A stretch of DNA of 64,000 nt from Chitinophagaceae bacterium (GTDB lineage Bacteria > Bacteroidota > Bacteroidia > Chitinophagales > Chitinophagaceae), in the NCBI GenBank assembly GCA_016710745.1, contig JADJVB010000013.1, forward strand, positions 62,001-126,000, in the 5' to 3' direction. The translations under genes and the position numbers were made by a program. This document shows positions 54,373-63,640 of this stretch, one piece after another. The notes beneath the pieces are model-generated. The model ran no database searches. It was not told the origin of the DNA and worked only from the letters and a program-made list of their open reading frames with translations. Position 1 is the first letter of the stretch. Each line of letters starts with the position of its first letter.

Positions 54373-54544
54373 GATGGATAATGAAGAAATGGATAATTGA
54401 TAATACTGAATGACGGTAGCTATTATTCAAATTTGAAAGGTTTAGTTATGAAAATATGATCGGCATCCGGAAAAATTATCCATTGTCAATTGTCCCATTA
54501 TCCATGTAATTGTCAATTATCCATTAACCCATTATCAATTAATT
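54373..54544. repeat. Short-period TTATCCA/TTATCAA repeats in the gap
   Basis: The gap carries ATGGATAAT-type words on its left and many TTATCCA, TTGTCAA and TTATCAA words on its right, the second group being roughly the reverse complement of the first. Such heptad-like runs are common in some genomes; they form possible stem structures but no RNA is proposed. Confidence 0.6.
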
Positions 54545-55522
54545 ATGATCTTAGTTACCGGCGGTTCGGGTTTATTAGGGAATGCTTTAATTGCGCAACT
54601 ATTGCGCAATGGTAAATCCGTAAGGGCTATTTATAATAAAACGCCACTCGCCGATTTTCAATCAGCTAATCTCGAACAATTCCAATGTGATATACTGGAT
54701 GTAGTAGGCCTGGAAGAAGCCATGACGGGCGTTGATCAGGTTTATCACTGTGCCGCTATTGTCAGTTTCAACCCAAAGCGAAAGCAGCAAATGTTTAAAA
54801 TAAATATTGAGGGTACTGCCAATATAGTTAATGTGGCCTTGGAGGCGGGGATTAAAAAATTGGTTCACGTGAGCTCGGTGGCGGCTTTGGGCAGAATCCG
54901 GGAAGACGCAATGGTAAATGAAAAAATGAACTGGACCGAGGAAACGAGTAACAGCGCCTATGGACAAAGCAAGTATATGGCCGAAATGCAGGTGTGGCGG
55001 GGTATTGGAGAAGGTTTACATGCGGTGGTGGTTAATCCGGTTATTATCCTGGGGCCGGGCGACTGGAATGCAGGCTCATCGCATATTTTTAAGAACGTAT
55101 ACAACGAATTTCCCTGGTACGCAACCGGCGTAACCGGCTTTGTAGATGTGCGTGATGTGGTGAAAGCCATGATGCAGTTGATGAGCAGCGATATTTCTGC
55201 TGAACGCTTTATCATTTCTGCCGAAAACAGAAGTTATGGCGATCTGTTTAATTTAATTGCCAAAGCATTCGCAAAAAAGCCACCGCATAAAAAAGTAACA
55301 AAAACGTTGGCTAAAATAGTATGGCGCCTCGAAGCGGTTAAAAGTTTTTTCACAGGCAAAGATCCCCTGATAACCAAAGAGACTGCAGCAACGGCTTTGG
55401 CAAATGTGCATTTCGATAATAGTAAACTAAAATCGCATTTACCAGGTTTCGAATACTACACACTCGAAGAAACGGTTGCCGATACCTGCGCCATATTTCA
55501 ACAAAAGCTTAACAGTCATTGA
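54545..55522 (+). CDS. NAD-dependent epimerase/dehydratase (extended SDR)
   Basis: This 325-aa protein has the nucleotide-binding start ILVTGGSGLLGNALIAQL and the catalytic YGQSKYMAE (Tyr-x3-Lys). It resembles dihydroflavonol-reductase-like and sugar epimerase enzymes; the substrate is not visible. The stop is followed by a separate gene 58 bp later. Confidence 0.9.
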   Translation: MILVTGGSGLLGNALIAQLLRNGKSVRAIYNKTPLADFQSANLEQFQCDILDVVGLEEAMTGVDQVYHCAAIVSFNPKRKQQMFKINIEGTANIVNVALEAGIKKLVHVSSVAALGRIREDAMVNEKMNWTEETSNSAYGQSKYMAEMQVWRGIGEGLHAVVVNPVIILGPGDWNAGSSHIFKNVYNEFPWYATGVTGFVDVRDVVKAMMQLMSSDISAERFIISAENRSYGDLFNLIAKAFAKKPPHKKVTKTLAKIVWRLEAVKSFFTGKDPLITKETAATALANVHFDNSKLKSHLPGFEYYTLEETVADTCAIFQQKLNSH

Positions 55523-55580
55523 TGTACCTTCGGCTGTATCGCAATACCCTTATTTTTATGAATTGCATAAAAAAAACCGA

Positions 55581-57190
55581 ATGAAAAAAATTATTATTTT
55601 CTTATTGATTGCCGTTTCCCCGATTATCGCTTTTACTCAAGCCAATTATTCCATCAGCGGAAGAGTTATAGATGAAGAAACCAAACAGCCCCTTCAGGGC
55701 GCCTCGGTATTTGCCGAAAATACTACGATTGGTACCGCCACCAGTAACAACGGCGAATTTTTTCTGCGACTGCCCGATGGTGGATATAGTATTGTTATCA
55801 CTTTCACCGGTTATCAAACCGAAACCAAAAGGGTTACCACAGGCGAAGCCGGAAAGAATGAATTGATCATCGAAATAAAGAAAAAGGAAAAATCGCTGGA
55901 TGAGTTTGTGGTAAAGTCCACTTCTGAGGTTGCTGACGGACTTGAAAAATACGGAGATTTCTTCATCGATAATTTTATTGGCAAAACAGCCAACGCCCGG
56001 CAGTGCACCATCAAGAATAAGGAAGTACTTAAATTCTTTTTTACAAAAGAAAGAACCGCTTAAAAATACTTGCTTCCGAACCGCTGGTTATTGAAAATAA
56101 CGCGCTTGGTTATACCATCCGGTACGAGCTGGATTCTTTTGTACATGAATACAATACCCAGGTAAGTATTTATACCGGCTACCCACTTTTCCAGGAAATG
56201 GAAACCGGCAATATCGACGAGTTATTAAAATGGAATGCGGCACGCAGGGTGGCCTATAATGGCTCCATCCTTCATTTTATGCGCAGCCTGTATCAGAAAA
56301 AACTGGCTGAGGAAAAATTCGAGATTCAGTTTATTGTTAAAAAAGATGATAAGGAAACAGCCGTGCCGTTGAAGTTCTTTTACGGGGCATTGAATTATGC
56401 AATGGACGACAGCAGTAAAGTAGTTGAAATATCACCCCGCGAAAAGGAAGTAGCCGTTATTTATAAGGATGAGGGATCACCGGATCTTTATATACAGGCC
56501 AATCCGGGTGCTTCGTCAAAGTATCAAACTTCGGTGCTGTCTTTTTTACCCAATGAGTCTTTGGAGATTGAACGAAATGGGTTTTATTATGAGCAGAACG
56601 ATATTACCATTTCGGGATACTGGGCCTGGGAAAAAGTAGGCGATATGCTGCCCTACGATTTTAAAGAGAAGACAGTAACAACTCCAGGTGTTGTAAACAA
56701 AACCAAAGATCCGGAAATAACAAAACCAAAAACTGCTGAACCCGCAGTAACAGAAGTACCGGTTGCCGACACGCCTCCTAAAACGGTTGTTATCGAACCC
56801 ATTGATACAAATGAACAAAAAGTAAATGTTGCGGGAGGTCCGTTAATCGGGGTAACCTGGCAAATGCAGGAAAGCCGGGTGATCGATGGTAATAATATGT
56901 TCTATTACCAAAGAGGGGCAGCCGGGAATACCATTAATTTTGACGATGATCAGTATGTGTTCAGTACCGGCAATACCGGCATTTATTTTTACAACGGGCA
57001 ACAATATACATTCAACTGGAAATTCCTGGATACCGAAAAAACAAAAATGGAAATGGTTATTTTGTATCCATCGGCGTTAATTGTCAACTTTGAGAATATA
57101 CAGGTAACGGCAACCACATTAAAATATACCCGAATGCAAAAGGTTAATGGCGTAAATTATGTGGCTATTGAAACCCGCACGGTTAAATAA
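55581..57190 (+). CDS. Carboxypeptidase-regulatory-like domain protein, interrupted by a frameshift
   Basis: Starting at 55581 gives the signal peptide MKKIIIFLLIAVSPIIAFTQ, then a CarboxypepD_reg-like beta-sandwich (about 22-105, ISGRVIDEETKQPLQGASVF). The frame stops at 56063 after VLKFFFTKERTA. In the -1 frame it continues as YKRKNRLKILASEPLVIENN and through 57190. One T missing from the run at 56037-56042 joins both parts into a 536-aa protein. The rest has no recognised enzyme motif. Likely an outer-membrane or periplasmic assembly protein of unknown role. Confidence 0.82.
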
Positions 57191-57210
57191 TAAACGCCCC
57201 AATTATTTTT

Positions 57211-57236
57211 AATGGGCAAATATTTATTTGCCCATT
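57211..57236. terminator. Palindromic terminator between convergent genes
   Basis: AATGGGCAAATA and TATTTGCCCATT are exact complements separated by two bases, followed by ACTTTTT on the plus strand. It overlaps the last codons of the LpxD-like gene and serves the gene ending at 57190. Confidence 0.7.
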
Positions 57237-58168
57237 ACTTTTTCCCATAGTTCCGGAATTCTTTTTATCCAAACCAGTTCCCGGCGTTGCATTCCGGCGT
57301 CCTGGGCCGGAGCACCCCAATAGGTTTTGTTGCCGGGCAGATCGGTGCCTACGCCGGTACGGCCCAGAAGAACCGCGTTTTCCCCAATGGTCAACGTTTT
57401 ATTGATGATTACCTGTCCCCATAAAGTAACCCCATCTTCGATGGTAACCACACCGGCTATAACCACGTTGGCTGCAAACAAACAGTTCTTTCCAACCACG
57501 GTATCATGTCCGATATGAATCAGGTTATCCATCTTGGTTCCCTTACCGATCTTAGTGTCGTGCGATACCCCCCGATCGATGGTACAACCCGAGCCAATTT
57601 CTACATCATCTTCGATAACAACCCGGCCGCAACTGGGCATTCTTTTATACCAGGTTTCCCGTTCTTTTTTACTGTTATAATAAAAGGCGTCGCTGCCGAT
57701 GATTGTACCTGCCTGGATAACCACCCGATCACCCAAAATACAATGATCCATGATGCAGGCACCGGGATAGATAATACAGTTTTTTCCGATCTGCACCTGG
57801 TGGCCAACATAGGCACCGGGATAAATAAAACTACCCGCACCGATTGATGCGGAATCGCTGATCATTTTTGTTGCCGGTGCAAACGGCCGGTAATGATTTA
57901 CAATTTTGCAATAGGCTTCAAAAGGATCGTCAACGATCAATAAAGCCTTACCCTCCGGCACACTTGTTTCTTTGTTGATGATGATAAAACTGGCAGCGCT
58001 GTTTAAACACTTATCGTAATATTTTGGATGATCCACAAAAACCAAATCACCTTTTTCAACCTTATGAATTTCATTGATGCCGGTTGCCTGGCCATCGCTG
58101 TTGCCAACTAATTTTGCCTGGATAAATTCGGCGATCCAGGATACCGAAACGGGGGATGGAAATTGCAT
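57224..58168 (-). CDS. LpxD-like UDP-3-O-acylglucosamine N-acyltransferase
   Basis: The protein has about 314 aa from Met at 58168 (MQFPSPVSVSWIAEF); an upstream Met adds six residues. It has an N-terminal uridine-binding-type domain and a left-handed beta helix of hexapeptide repeats, with the catalytic-type histidine in LIHIGHDTVVG. LpxD adds the second acyl chain in lipid A synthesis. Bacteroidota often have two LpxD-like genes, so this may be the paralog; function is less certain than the fold. Confidence 0.85.
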   Translation of the reverse strand: MQFPSPVSVSWIAEFIQAKLVGNSDGQATGINEIHKVEKGDLVFVDHPKYYDKCLNSAASFIIINKETSVPEGKALLIVDDPFEAYCKIVNHYRPFAPATKMISDSASIGAGSFIYPGAYVGHQVQIGKNCIIYPGACIMDHCILGDRVVIQAGTIIGSDAFYYNSKKERETWYKRMPSCGRVVIEDDVEIGSGCTIDRGVSHDTKIGKGTKMDNLIHIGHDTVVGKNCLFAANVVIAGVVTIEDGVTLWGQVIINKTLTIGENAVLLGRTGVGTDLPGNKTYWGAPAQDAGMQRRELVWIKRIPELWEKVMGK

Positions 58169-58261
58169 GGTATGTAATTTTCTCAAAGGTACACTGCTTT
58201 GGTTTTATTTGGTTTTAATGCTAAAAACAAAAAAAAGGTCTGATTTGCACCACTTTTTTAA

Positions 58262-58560
58262 AAAATAATTCATTTAATTTTTGGACGAAAAACCGTAAAA
58301 CCAAACGGTAAAAAAAGGTACATGTACTGAATACCGGAATTGTGTAATGAAGGAAATTAGTGATGCATGAAAAATAATATCGGCTGTAACACCTGTAAAA
58401 TCAATACTTGTAGCCGATCTTTTATTTTATAAAAAAACGGAAGTAGAAAAAAAACCGTACGCAGGCTGTTTTTTTTAAGTTCTGAAATGAAAAAACAGCC
58501 TGCCTTATCCACAGTGTATTTTAAAATGTGAATAAAATATTTCGAAAATATTTTTTAGTT
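58262..58560. other. Intergenic region with terminator-type hairpins
   Basis: A stretch of about 430 bp separates the divergent LpxD-like and GNAT genes. It has ATCGGCT/AGCCGAT (58379-58418) followed by CTTTTATTTT, and a perfect 14-bp stem from GCAGGCTGTTTTTT (58461-58474) and 58490-58503. No ORF of note. The 3' part is the candidate RNA listed next. Confidence 0.6.
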
Positions 58561-58575
58561 AGCAAAAATTATTTT

Positions 58576-58663
58576 TAATATTGTGTAGGGAATTTGGTTC
58601 CCTGTACTTACTAACCCACATATATATTAGAGCTCGACCTTTACAAGTCGGGCTTTATTTTTT
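58576..58663 (+). ncRNA. Candidate small RNA with intrinsic terminator
   Basis: TAATATTG at 58576-58583 is one base off TAnnTTTG. About 75 nt follow: a stem AGGGAA-TTTGG-TTCCCT (58587-58603), an unpaired run, then AGCTCGAC/GTCGGGCT (58631-58654, one G-T pair) and TTATTTTTTT. The layout is that of a short self-terminating RNA, or a terminated leader for the GNAT gene. No clear -33 TTTG is present, so confidence is low. Confidence 0.35.
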
Positions 58664-58671
58664 TATTTTTG
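58664..58671 (+). promoter_or_regulatory. -7 box of the GNAT gene
   Basis: TATTTTTG fits TAnnTTTG and directly follows the T-run of the terminator at 58631-58663. The TTG start codon of the GNAT gene lies 23 bp further on. Confidence 0.45.
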
Positions 58672-58693
58672 GTTGTGAAAAAACTATTTCGCT

Positions 58694-59209
58694 TTGAAGA
58701 ATATTACGGTTACGAACAACAATTTTCTGATTAGTACGGATAAGGACGAGTTGGATATTCAATTTATTCACCGGTATTTGAGTACCCATTCTTACTGGGC
58801 TAAAAACATTCCGTTACACACCGTACAAAAATCTATAGCCGGCTCCTGTTGCTTTGGTTTGTATGTACAGGATAAAAAAAATATTTCGGGTGAAGAGCAC
58901 AAGCCGGAGAATGGAAAGTTAGCTTTCGGGAATAAACAAATCGGGTTTGCCAGAGTGGTTACCGACTATGCCAGCTTTGCCTACCTGGCGGATGTATTTA
59001 TTATAGAAGCATTTCGCGGTAAGGGACTATCAAAATGGTTAATGGAGGAGATCATGGCACATCCCGATCTGCAGGGGCTACGCAGGTGGATGCTGGCCAC
59101 AAAAGATGCACACGGATTATATGCTAAATTTGGGTTTGCCGTACTCGATAAACCGGAGCGGATCATGGGGTATAAACCGTTTGAGGAATATCCACCAACC
59201 AACTCGTAA
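58694..59209 (+). CDS. GNAT family N-acetyltransferase
   Basis: This 171-aa protein uses a TTG start at 58694. An in-frame TGA lies just upstream, and no ATG occurs until deep in the domain. The start ISTDKDELDIQFIHRYL with SYWAKNIPL is typical of a GNAT subfamily; the acetyl-CoA loop is in DVFIIEAFRGKGLSKWL. The substrate is unknown. It is followed by yicC after 35 bp. Confidence 0.88.
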   Translation: MKNITVTNNNFLISTDKDELDIQFIHRYLSTHSYWAKNIPLHTVQKSIAGSCCFGLYVQDKKNISGEEHKPENGKLAFGNKQIGFARVVTDYASFAYLADVFIIEAFRGKGLSKWLMEEIMAHPDLQGLRRWMLATKDAHGLYAKFGFAVLDKPERIMGYKPFEEYPPTNS

Positions 59210-59244
59210 TTATATCCTTAACTTGCAGCCTAAAATTATCATAC

Positions 59245-60120
59245 ATGTTAAAATCGATGACAGGATTTGGAAGGGCGGAGCAAACGGAAAATGAAAAAAC
59301 ATTTTTGGTTGAAATAAAGGCTTTAAACGGAAAGCAATTTGAATTACAGTTACGGTTACCACCCTTATTAAGGCCCTACGAATTTGAGATCAGGAATACC
59401 CTCCAGGAACACCTGGTTAGGGGAACCATTGATTGTATGATCATCATCAAACAAAACGGTACTTCCAAACCCGTTAACATTAATACGGATTTAATTAAAG
59501 CTTATTATAACCAGATCAAATCGCTCGCTGATGAATTACAAATAGACTCAAATTCGGTTTTGAGCGCTTTGCTCCGGTTGCCCGAAGTAGTAACACCAAC
59601 CAATGATGTACTGAGCGAATCGGATTTTGCAGAATTCAACAAAGTGTTACTCGAAGCATTACAAAATTTAAATCAGCATCGGGTTGAAGAAGGTGCCGTG
59701 TTACGAAACGACCTGATCAGCCGGATCGACCTGATCAATGAGCAGGAAGAGGCCATCCTGGCGCTGGAACCAAATCGTAAAAAAAGGATCAAGGACGAAA
59801 TTAACCAGTTACTCGAGAAACATGTTGGTAAAGAGAACATCGATAATAACCGGATGGAACAGGAACTGATCTACTATATGGAAAAAATCGATATTCATGA
59901 AGAACAGATCAGGTTACGACAGCATTGTGAGTATTTTAAATCGATCATTGAAGAAAAGGAAGAGGGGAAAGGGAAGAAATTATCTTTTATTTTACAGGAG
60001 ATAGGCCGCGAAATTAATACCACCGGCAGTAAAGCCTATGACGCCGATATTCAAAAATGTGTGGTAAAAATGAAAAACGAACTGGAGAAAGCAAAAGAGC
60101 AGGTGCTCAATATTTTATAA
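59245..60120 (+). CDS. yicC: YicC family endoribonuclease-like protein
   Basis: This 291-aa protein starts with the signature MLKSMTGFGRAE and ends with the DUF1732-type helical region (EGKGKKLSFILQEIGREINT). YicC proteins in E. coli and B. subtilis cleave RNA. Acidic residues in the C-terminal half fit the family. Cytoplasmic. Confidence 0.95.
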   Translation: MLKSMTGFGRAEQTENEKTFLVEIKALNGKQFELQLRLPPLLRPYEFEIRNTLQEHLVRGTIDCMIIIKQNGTSKPVNINTDLIKAYYNQIKSLADELQIDSNSVLSALLRLPEVVTPTNDVLSESDFAEFNKVLLEALQNLNQHRVEEGAVLRNDLISRIDLINEQEEAILALEPNRKKRIKDEINQLLEKHVGKENIDNNRMEQELIYYMEKIDIHEEQIRLRQHCEYFKSIIEEKEEGKGKKLSFILQEIGREINTTGSKAYDADIQKCVVKMKNELEKAKEQVLNIL

Positions 60121-60176
60121 ACAGCGCAAACGTCCGATTGCGTTGATCAGTTACATTGTACAAAGTATATTCTTGA

Positions 60177-60668
60177 ATGAACATGAAAAGCATAAGTAAA
60201 CTTCGGGGTTTAATAATAGTTGCTGCCGGCTTCATATTCACCAGTTCCTGCAATCAAATTGAAATATTCGAAAAAAACACGGTTATTCCGGCCTATGCCT
60301 GGCAAAGCAATTTTAAGGTAACCGGCGATTTTTTAATAAAAGATACAGTGTCAGCTTACCAAATGTATGTTGTGTTAAGACATACCGATGCGTATAAATA
60401 CAATAATATCTGGCTCAATGTGGGGTTACAACCACCCGGAGATAGCCTGCATTATCAAAAAGTGAATCTTATTTTAGGCAACGATGCCAGCGGATGGGCC
60501 GGTTCGGGAATGAACGATATCTGGGAAGTACGAAATTTGTTAAACGAAGTGCCCGGAAGATTTAAGCAGCCTGGTAAATATAAATATGATATTGCCCAGA
60601 TAATGCGCGACAATCCACTGTTACATGTGATGAGTGTAGGACTGCGGGTAGAAAAGGTAAAAGATTAA
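60177..60668 (+). CDS. gldH: Gliding motility lipoprotein GldH
   Basis: This 163-aa protein has a lipobox at FTSSC (Cys25) and the GldH pattern EKNTVIPAYAW, LRHTDAYKYNNIWL and a DIWEVR segment. GldH is needed for gliding in Flavobacterium and is found widely in Bacteroidota, including non-gliders. It supports the taxonomic reading of the window. Confidence 0.92.
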   Translation: MNMKSISKLRGLIIVAAGFIFTSSCNQIEIFEKNTVIPAYAWQSNFKVTGDFLIKDTVSAYQMYVVLRHTDAYKYNNIWLNVGLQPPGDSLHYQKVNLILGNDASGWAGSGMNDIWEVRNLLNEVPGRFKQPGKYKYDIAQIMRDNPLLHVMSVGLRVEKVKD

Positions 60669-60734
60669 CAAAGCTGTTAACACAAAACCGCGAACATGGC
60701 GTTTTTTACAAAACAATTCTTTATTTTGCATACT

Positions 60735-61577
60735 ATGAAATTGAAAATCCCTGCCTTTTTGATTGTTTTATTAGTGTCTGTCAATGGCTATGCACAAACA
60801 GAACGGTATGAGTATGTGCAAAAGGGTGAATTCGGGATTACCGTAGGCATGGCCCATTATTTCGGTGATTTAAATACCCGGGCTGCTATTAACCGGCCCA
60901 AGCCGGCCCTTGGTGCCTTTTTTCGTAAACAATTTGGCAACTACGTTGGTGTGAGGTTGAGTGCGCATTATGCCCAATTGGGTTATAGTGATACCTATAG
61001 TAAAAATGCCTATCAACAAAAAAGAAACCTGAGTTTTAATTCCAATATCTGGGAAGTTGCCATCCAGGGAGATTTTAATTTTTTTAAATTTATGCCGGGT
61101 GATCCCGACCACGCATTTACGCCTTATATCACATTGGGTGTTGGGGCATTCACTTACGACCCGTACGCATTTACCGACGGACAAAAAGAATTTTTGCGTC
61201 CATTGGGTACCGAAGGCCAGCTGATAGGATATGAAGGACGTAAACCCTATAATACCCTGGCAATTTGTATTCCGTTAGGCGTGGGCATTAAATACAATAT
61301 AAGCGATAAAATAAATTTCTCTTTTGAAGTTGCACATCGGTTTACCAGTACCGATTACCTGGATGACGTTAGTACCACCTATATCGGGAGTGGAAGATTT
61401 AATCCGGCATCAACCGCAAAATTGCTGCAGGACCGTTCGGTAGAATTAGATCCCTTAGATCCGTTGGGCATCGAAGGCCGGCAACGTGGCTGGAGTAAGC
61501 AAAAAGATCAGTATATCATTGCCGAAGTGGGTATAACGTATAACCTGAGCACTTACAGATGCCCGACGTCGAAATAA
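60735..61577 (+). CDS. DUF6089 family outer-membrane protein
   Basis: The protein has about 280 aa from ATG 60735, which gives the signal peptide MKLKIPAFLIVLLVSVNGYAQ. It has beta-barrel character with GITVGMAHYFGDLNTR, LGVGAFTYDPYA and FEVAHRFTSTDYLDDVSTTY, as in DUF6089 proteins, usually found near outer-membrane assembly genes. Function unknown. Confidence 0.85.
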   Translation: MKLKIPAFLIVLLVSVNGYAQTERYEYVQKGEFGITVGMAHYFGDLNTRAAINRPKPALGAFFRKQFGNYVGVRLSAHYAQLGYSDTYSKNAYQQKRNLSFNSNIWEVAIQGDFNFFKFMPGDPDHAFTPYITLGVGAFTYDPYAFTDGQKEFLRPLGTEGQLIGYEGRKPYNTLAICIPLGVGIKYNISDKINFSFEVAHRFTSTDYLDDVSTTYIGSGRFNPASTAKLLQDRSVELDPLDPLGIEGRQRGWSKQKDQYIIAEVGITYNLSTYRCPTSK

Positions 61578-61672
61578 TTTTTAACCAATACTAAATATCA
61601 GGTTGGTTGTGGTTCCGGTATTGTGCACAGGCCCGGCGGCCTGGAAAGACACCGGAATTTCGTTTACTTAAA

Positions 61673-63395
61673 ATGAAAAACTTTACCCAGTTAAAGAAAA
61701 ATCTTAAAAACGACTTTAGCAATTTAAAATCTTTAAAAATTGCCCTGCTTGGCGACTCTGCCACCCAATTACTCCAGCAGGCTTTACGCGGAACCGGATA
61801 CGATTATGGCTTTGATCTTCAGATCTGGGAAGCCGATTTTAATCAGATTGAACGACAGGTTTTCGATCCTACATCTGAGCTTTACGATTTACAACCCGAC
61901 CTTGTCATCATTTTTCATGCCTCCCATAAACTACTGGGCAGTTACGATAAATTAGTGCCCGAAGCCCAGGCTGGCCTCGCCGCCAACCGGATACAACTCG
62001 TGGAGAATATGGTGGATGCGATCCAGAGAAATCTCCGTGCAAAAATTATCTATTATAATTATACCGAAATAGAAGATGCTGTTTTTGGCAGTTATGCCAA
62101 CCAGGTTGAGTCTTCTTTCCTGTTTCAACAACGTAAACTTAATTATGAACTGATGTTATTTGCGGCCAATCAGGCAAATTTTTATATCGCTGATCTTGCC
62201 AACATTCAAAACCGGGTTGGGAAAAAAGATTTTTTTCAGTCATCGATATATATCAACACAGAAATGGTATTGAGTATCGACACCCTGCCCGAAGTAGCAA
62301 GCCGTACGCTGGATATCATTGCCGCGCTTAATGGAAAATTCAAAAAATGCCTGGTGCTCGACCTGGATAATACATTGTGGGGAGGTATAATCGGCGACGA
62401 CGGTATCGAAAATATCCAACTCGGAAGCCTGGGCATCGGTAAAGCATTTTCAGAGTTTCAATATTGGATAAAAATTGAAAAACAGGGGTATCATACTCGC
62501 TGTTTGCAGCAAAAATACAGAGTCGGTTGCCAAAGAGCCTTTCGAGAAACATCCCGACATGTTGCTGAAACTGGATGATATCGCGGTATTTGTTGCCAAC
62601 TGGGATAATAAAGCTGATAATATCCGGCAAATACAATCGGTACTTAATATCGGGTTTGATTCGATGGTTTTTTTAGATGATAATCCCTTTGAACGAAATT
62701 TAGTAAGAGAAAATATTCCTGATATTACGGTTCCGGAACTGCCCGAAGATCCGGCCGAGTACCTGGAATATCTGTATTCGCTGAATTTATTTGAAACAAC
62801 TTCCTTTTCAACTGAAGATGCAGCAAGAACAAAGCAATACCAGGTAGCGGCGCAACGGGCCGTGGTACAAAAAAGTTTCACAAACGAAAATGATTTTCTA
62901 CAAAGTTTGAATATGACCTCGGTGGTGGAACCGTTTAACAAATTCAATACACCCCGGGCGGCACAACTCAGCCAGCGATCTAACCAATTTAACCTGCGCA
63001 CCGTGAGATACTCCGAAGCAGATATTGAAACACTGGCTGCTGACGAAGACTTTTTTACATTTACCTTTAACCTGGCAGATAAATTTGGCGACAACGGATT
63101 GATCAGTTTGATCATCCTTAAAAAAGAAGATGAGCAAACATTGTTTATTGATACCTGGTTAATGAGTTGCCGGGTTTTAAAAAGAGGTATGGAAAATTTC
63201 ACCTTAAATACAATTGCCGGTTTTGCCAAACAAAAAGGGTTCGGCTTTTTAAAGGGTGAATATATTGCAACAGCAAAAAATGAAATGGTTAAAGATCATT
63301 ACAAGGATCTGGGTTTTAGCAGAAGCGGAAATTACTGGGTAATCCCCCTGGCCTCATTCAGGGATAGAAATACACTTATCAAAAGCAAAGTATAA
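61673..63395 (+). CDS. FkbH-type HAD-IIIC phosphatase/glyceryl transferase-like protein, interrupted by a frameshift
   Basis: The first frame gives a variable N-terminal domain (ALLGDSATQLL) and the HAD motif I, VLDLDNTLWGG, then leaves frame after FQYWIK. The next frame resumes as LKNRGIILAVCSKNTESVA, DDNPFERN and a GNAT-like C-terminal part to 63395. An indel in the A5 run at 62470-62474 (two A missing, or one extra) explains it; the restored length is about 574 aa. FkbH enzymes load glyceryl groups onto an acyl carrier protein; the ACP gene follows with a 1-nt overlap. Confidence 0.87.
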
Positions 63396-63640
63396 TGACA
63401 CACAGAATTGACTTACTGAAGCAAATCAACGACATTTTCATTGATGTGCTTGATAACGAAGAAATCGCAATTACCGAAAGCACTACTGCGGATGATGTGG
63501 AAGATTGGGATTCCTTATCGCATATACAATTGGTGGTAGCCGTTGAGAAGCATTTTAAGATCCGTTTTAACTCCAAAGAAATACAGAGCTGGAACAATGT
63601 GGGTGAAATGATAAATTGTATACTGGAAAAAGGCATATGA
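63395..63640 (+). CDS. Acyl carrier protein
   Basis: This 81-aa protein has the phosphopantetheine serine in DSLSHIQLVVAVEKHF (Ser in DSL). It overlaps the FkbH-type gene by 1 nt and the next gene by 4 nt. A dedicated carrier for the acyl or glyceryl chemistry of this cluster rather than the housekeeping fatty-acid ACP. Confidence 0.93.
   Translation: MTHRIDLLKQINDIFIDVLDNEEIAITESTTADDVEDWDSLSHIQLVVAVEKHFKIRFNSKEIQSWNNVGEMINCILEKGI

Noticed and set aside
58461..58503. 14-bp hairpin considered as a separate small RNA
   Set aside because: No promoter box precedes it; it is more simply a terminator-type stem.
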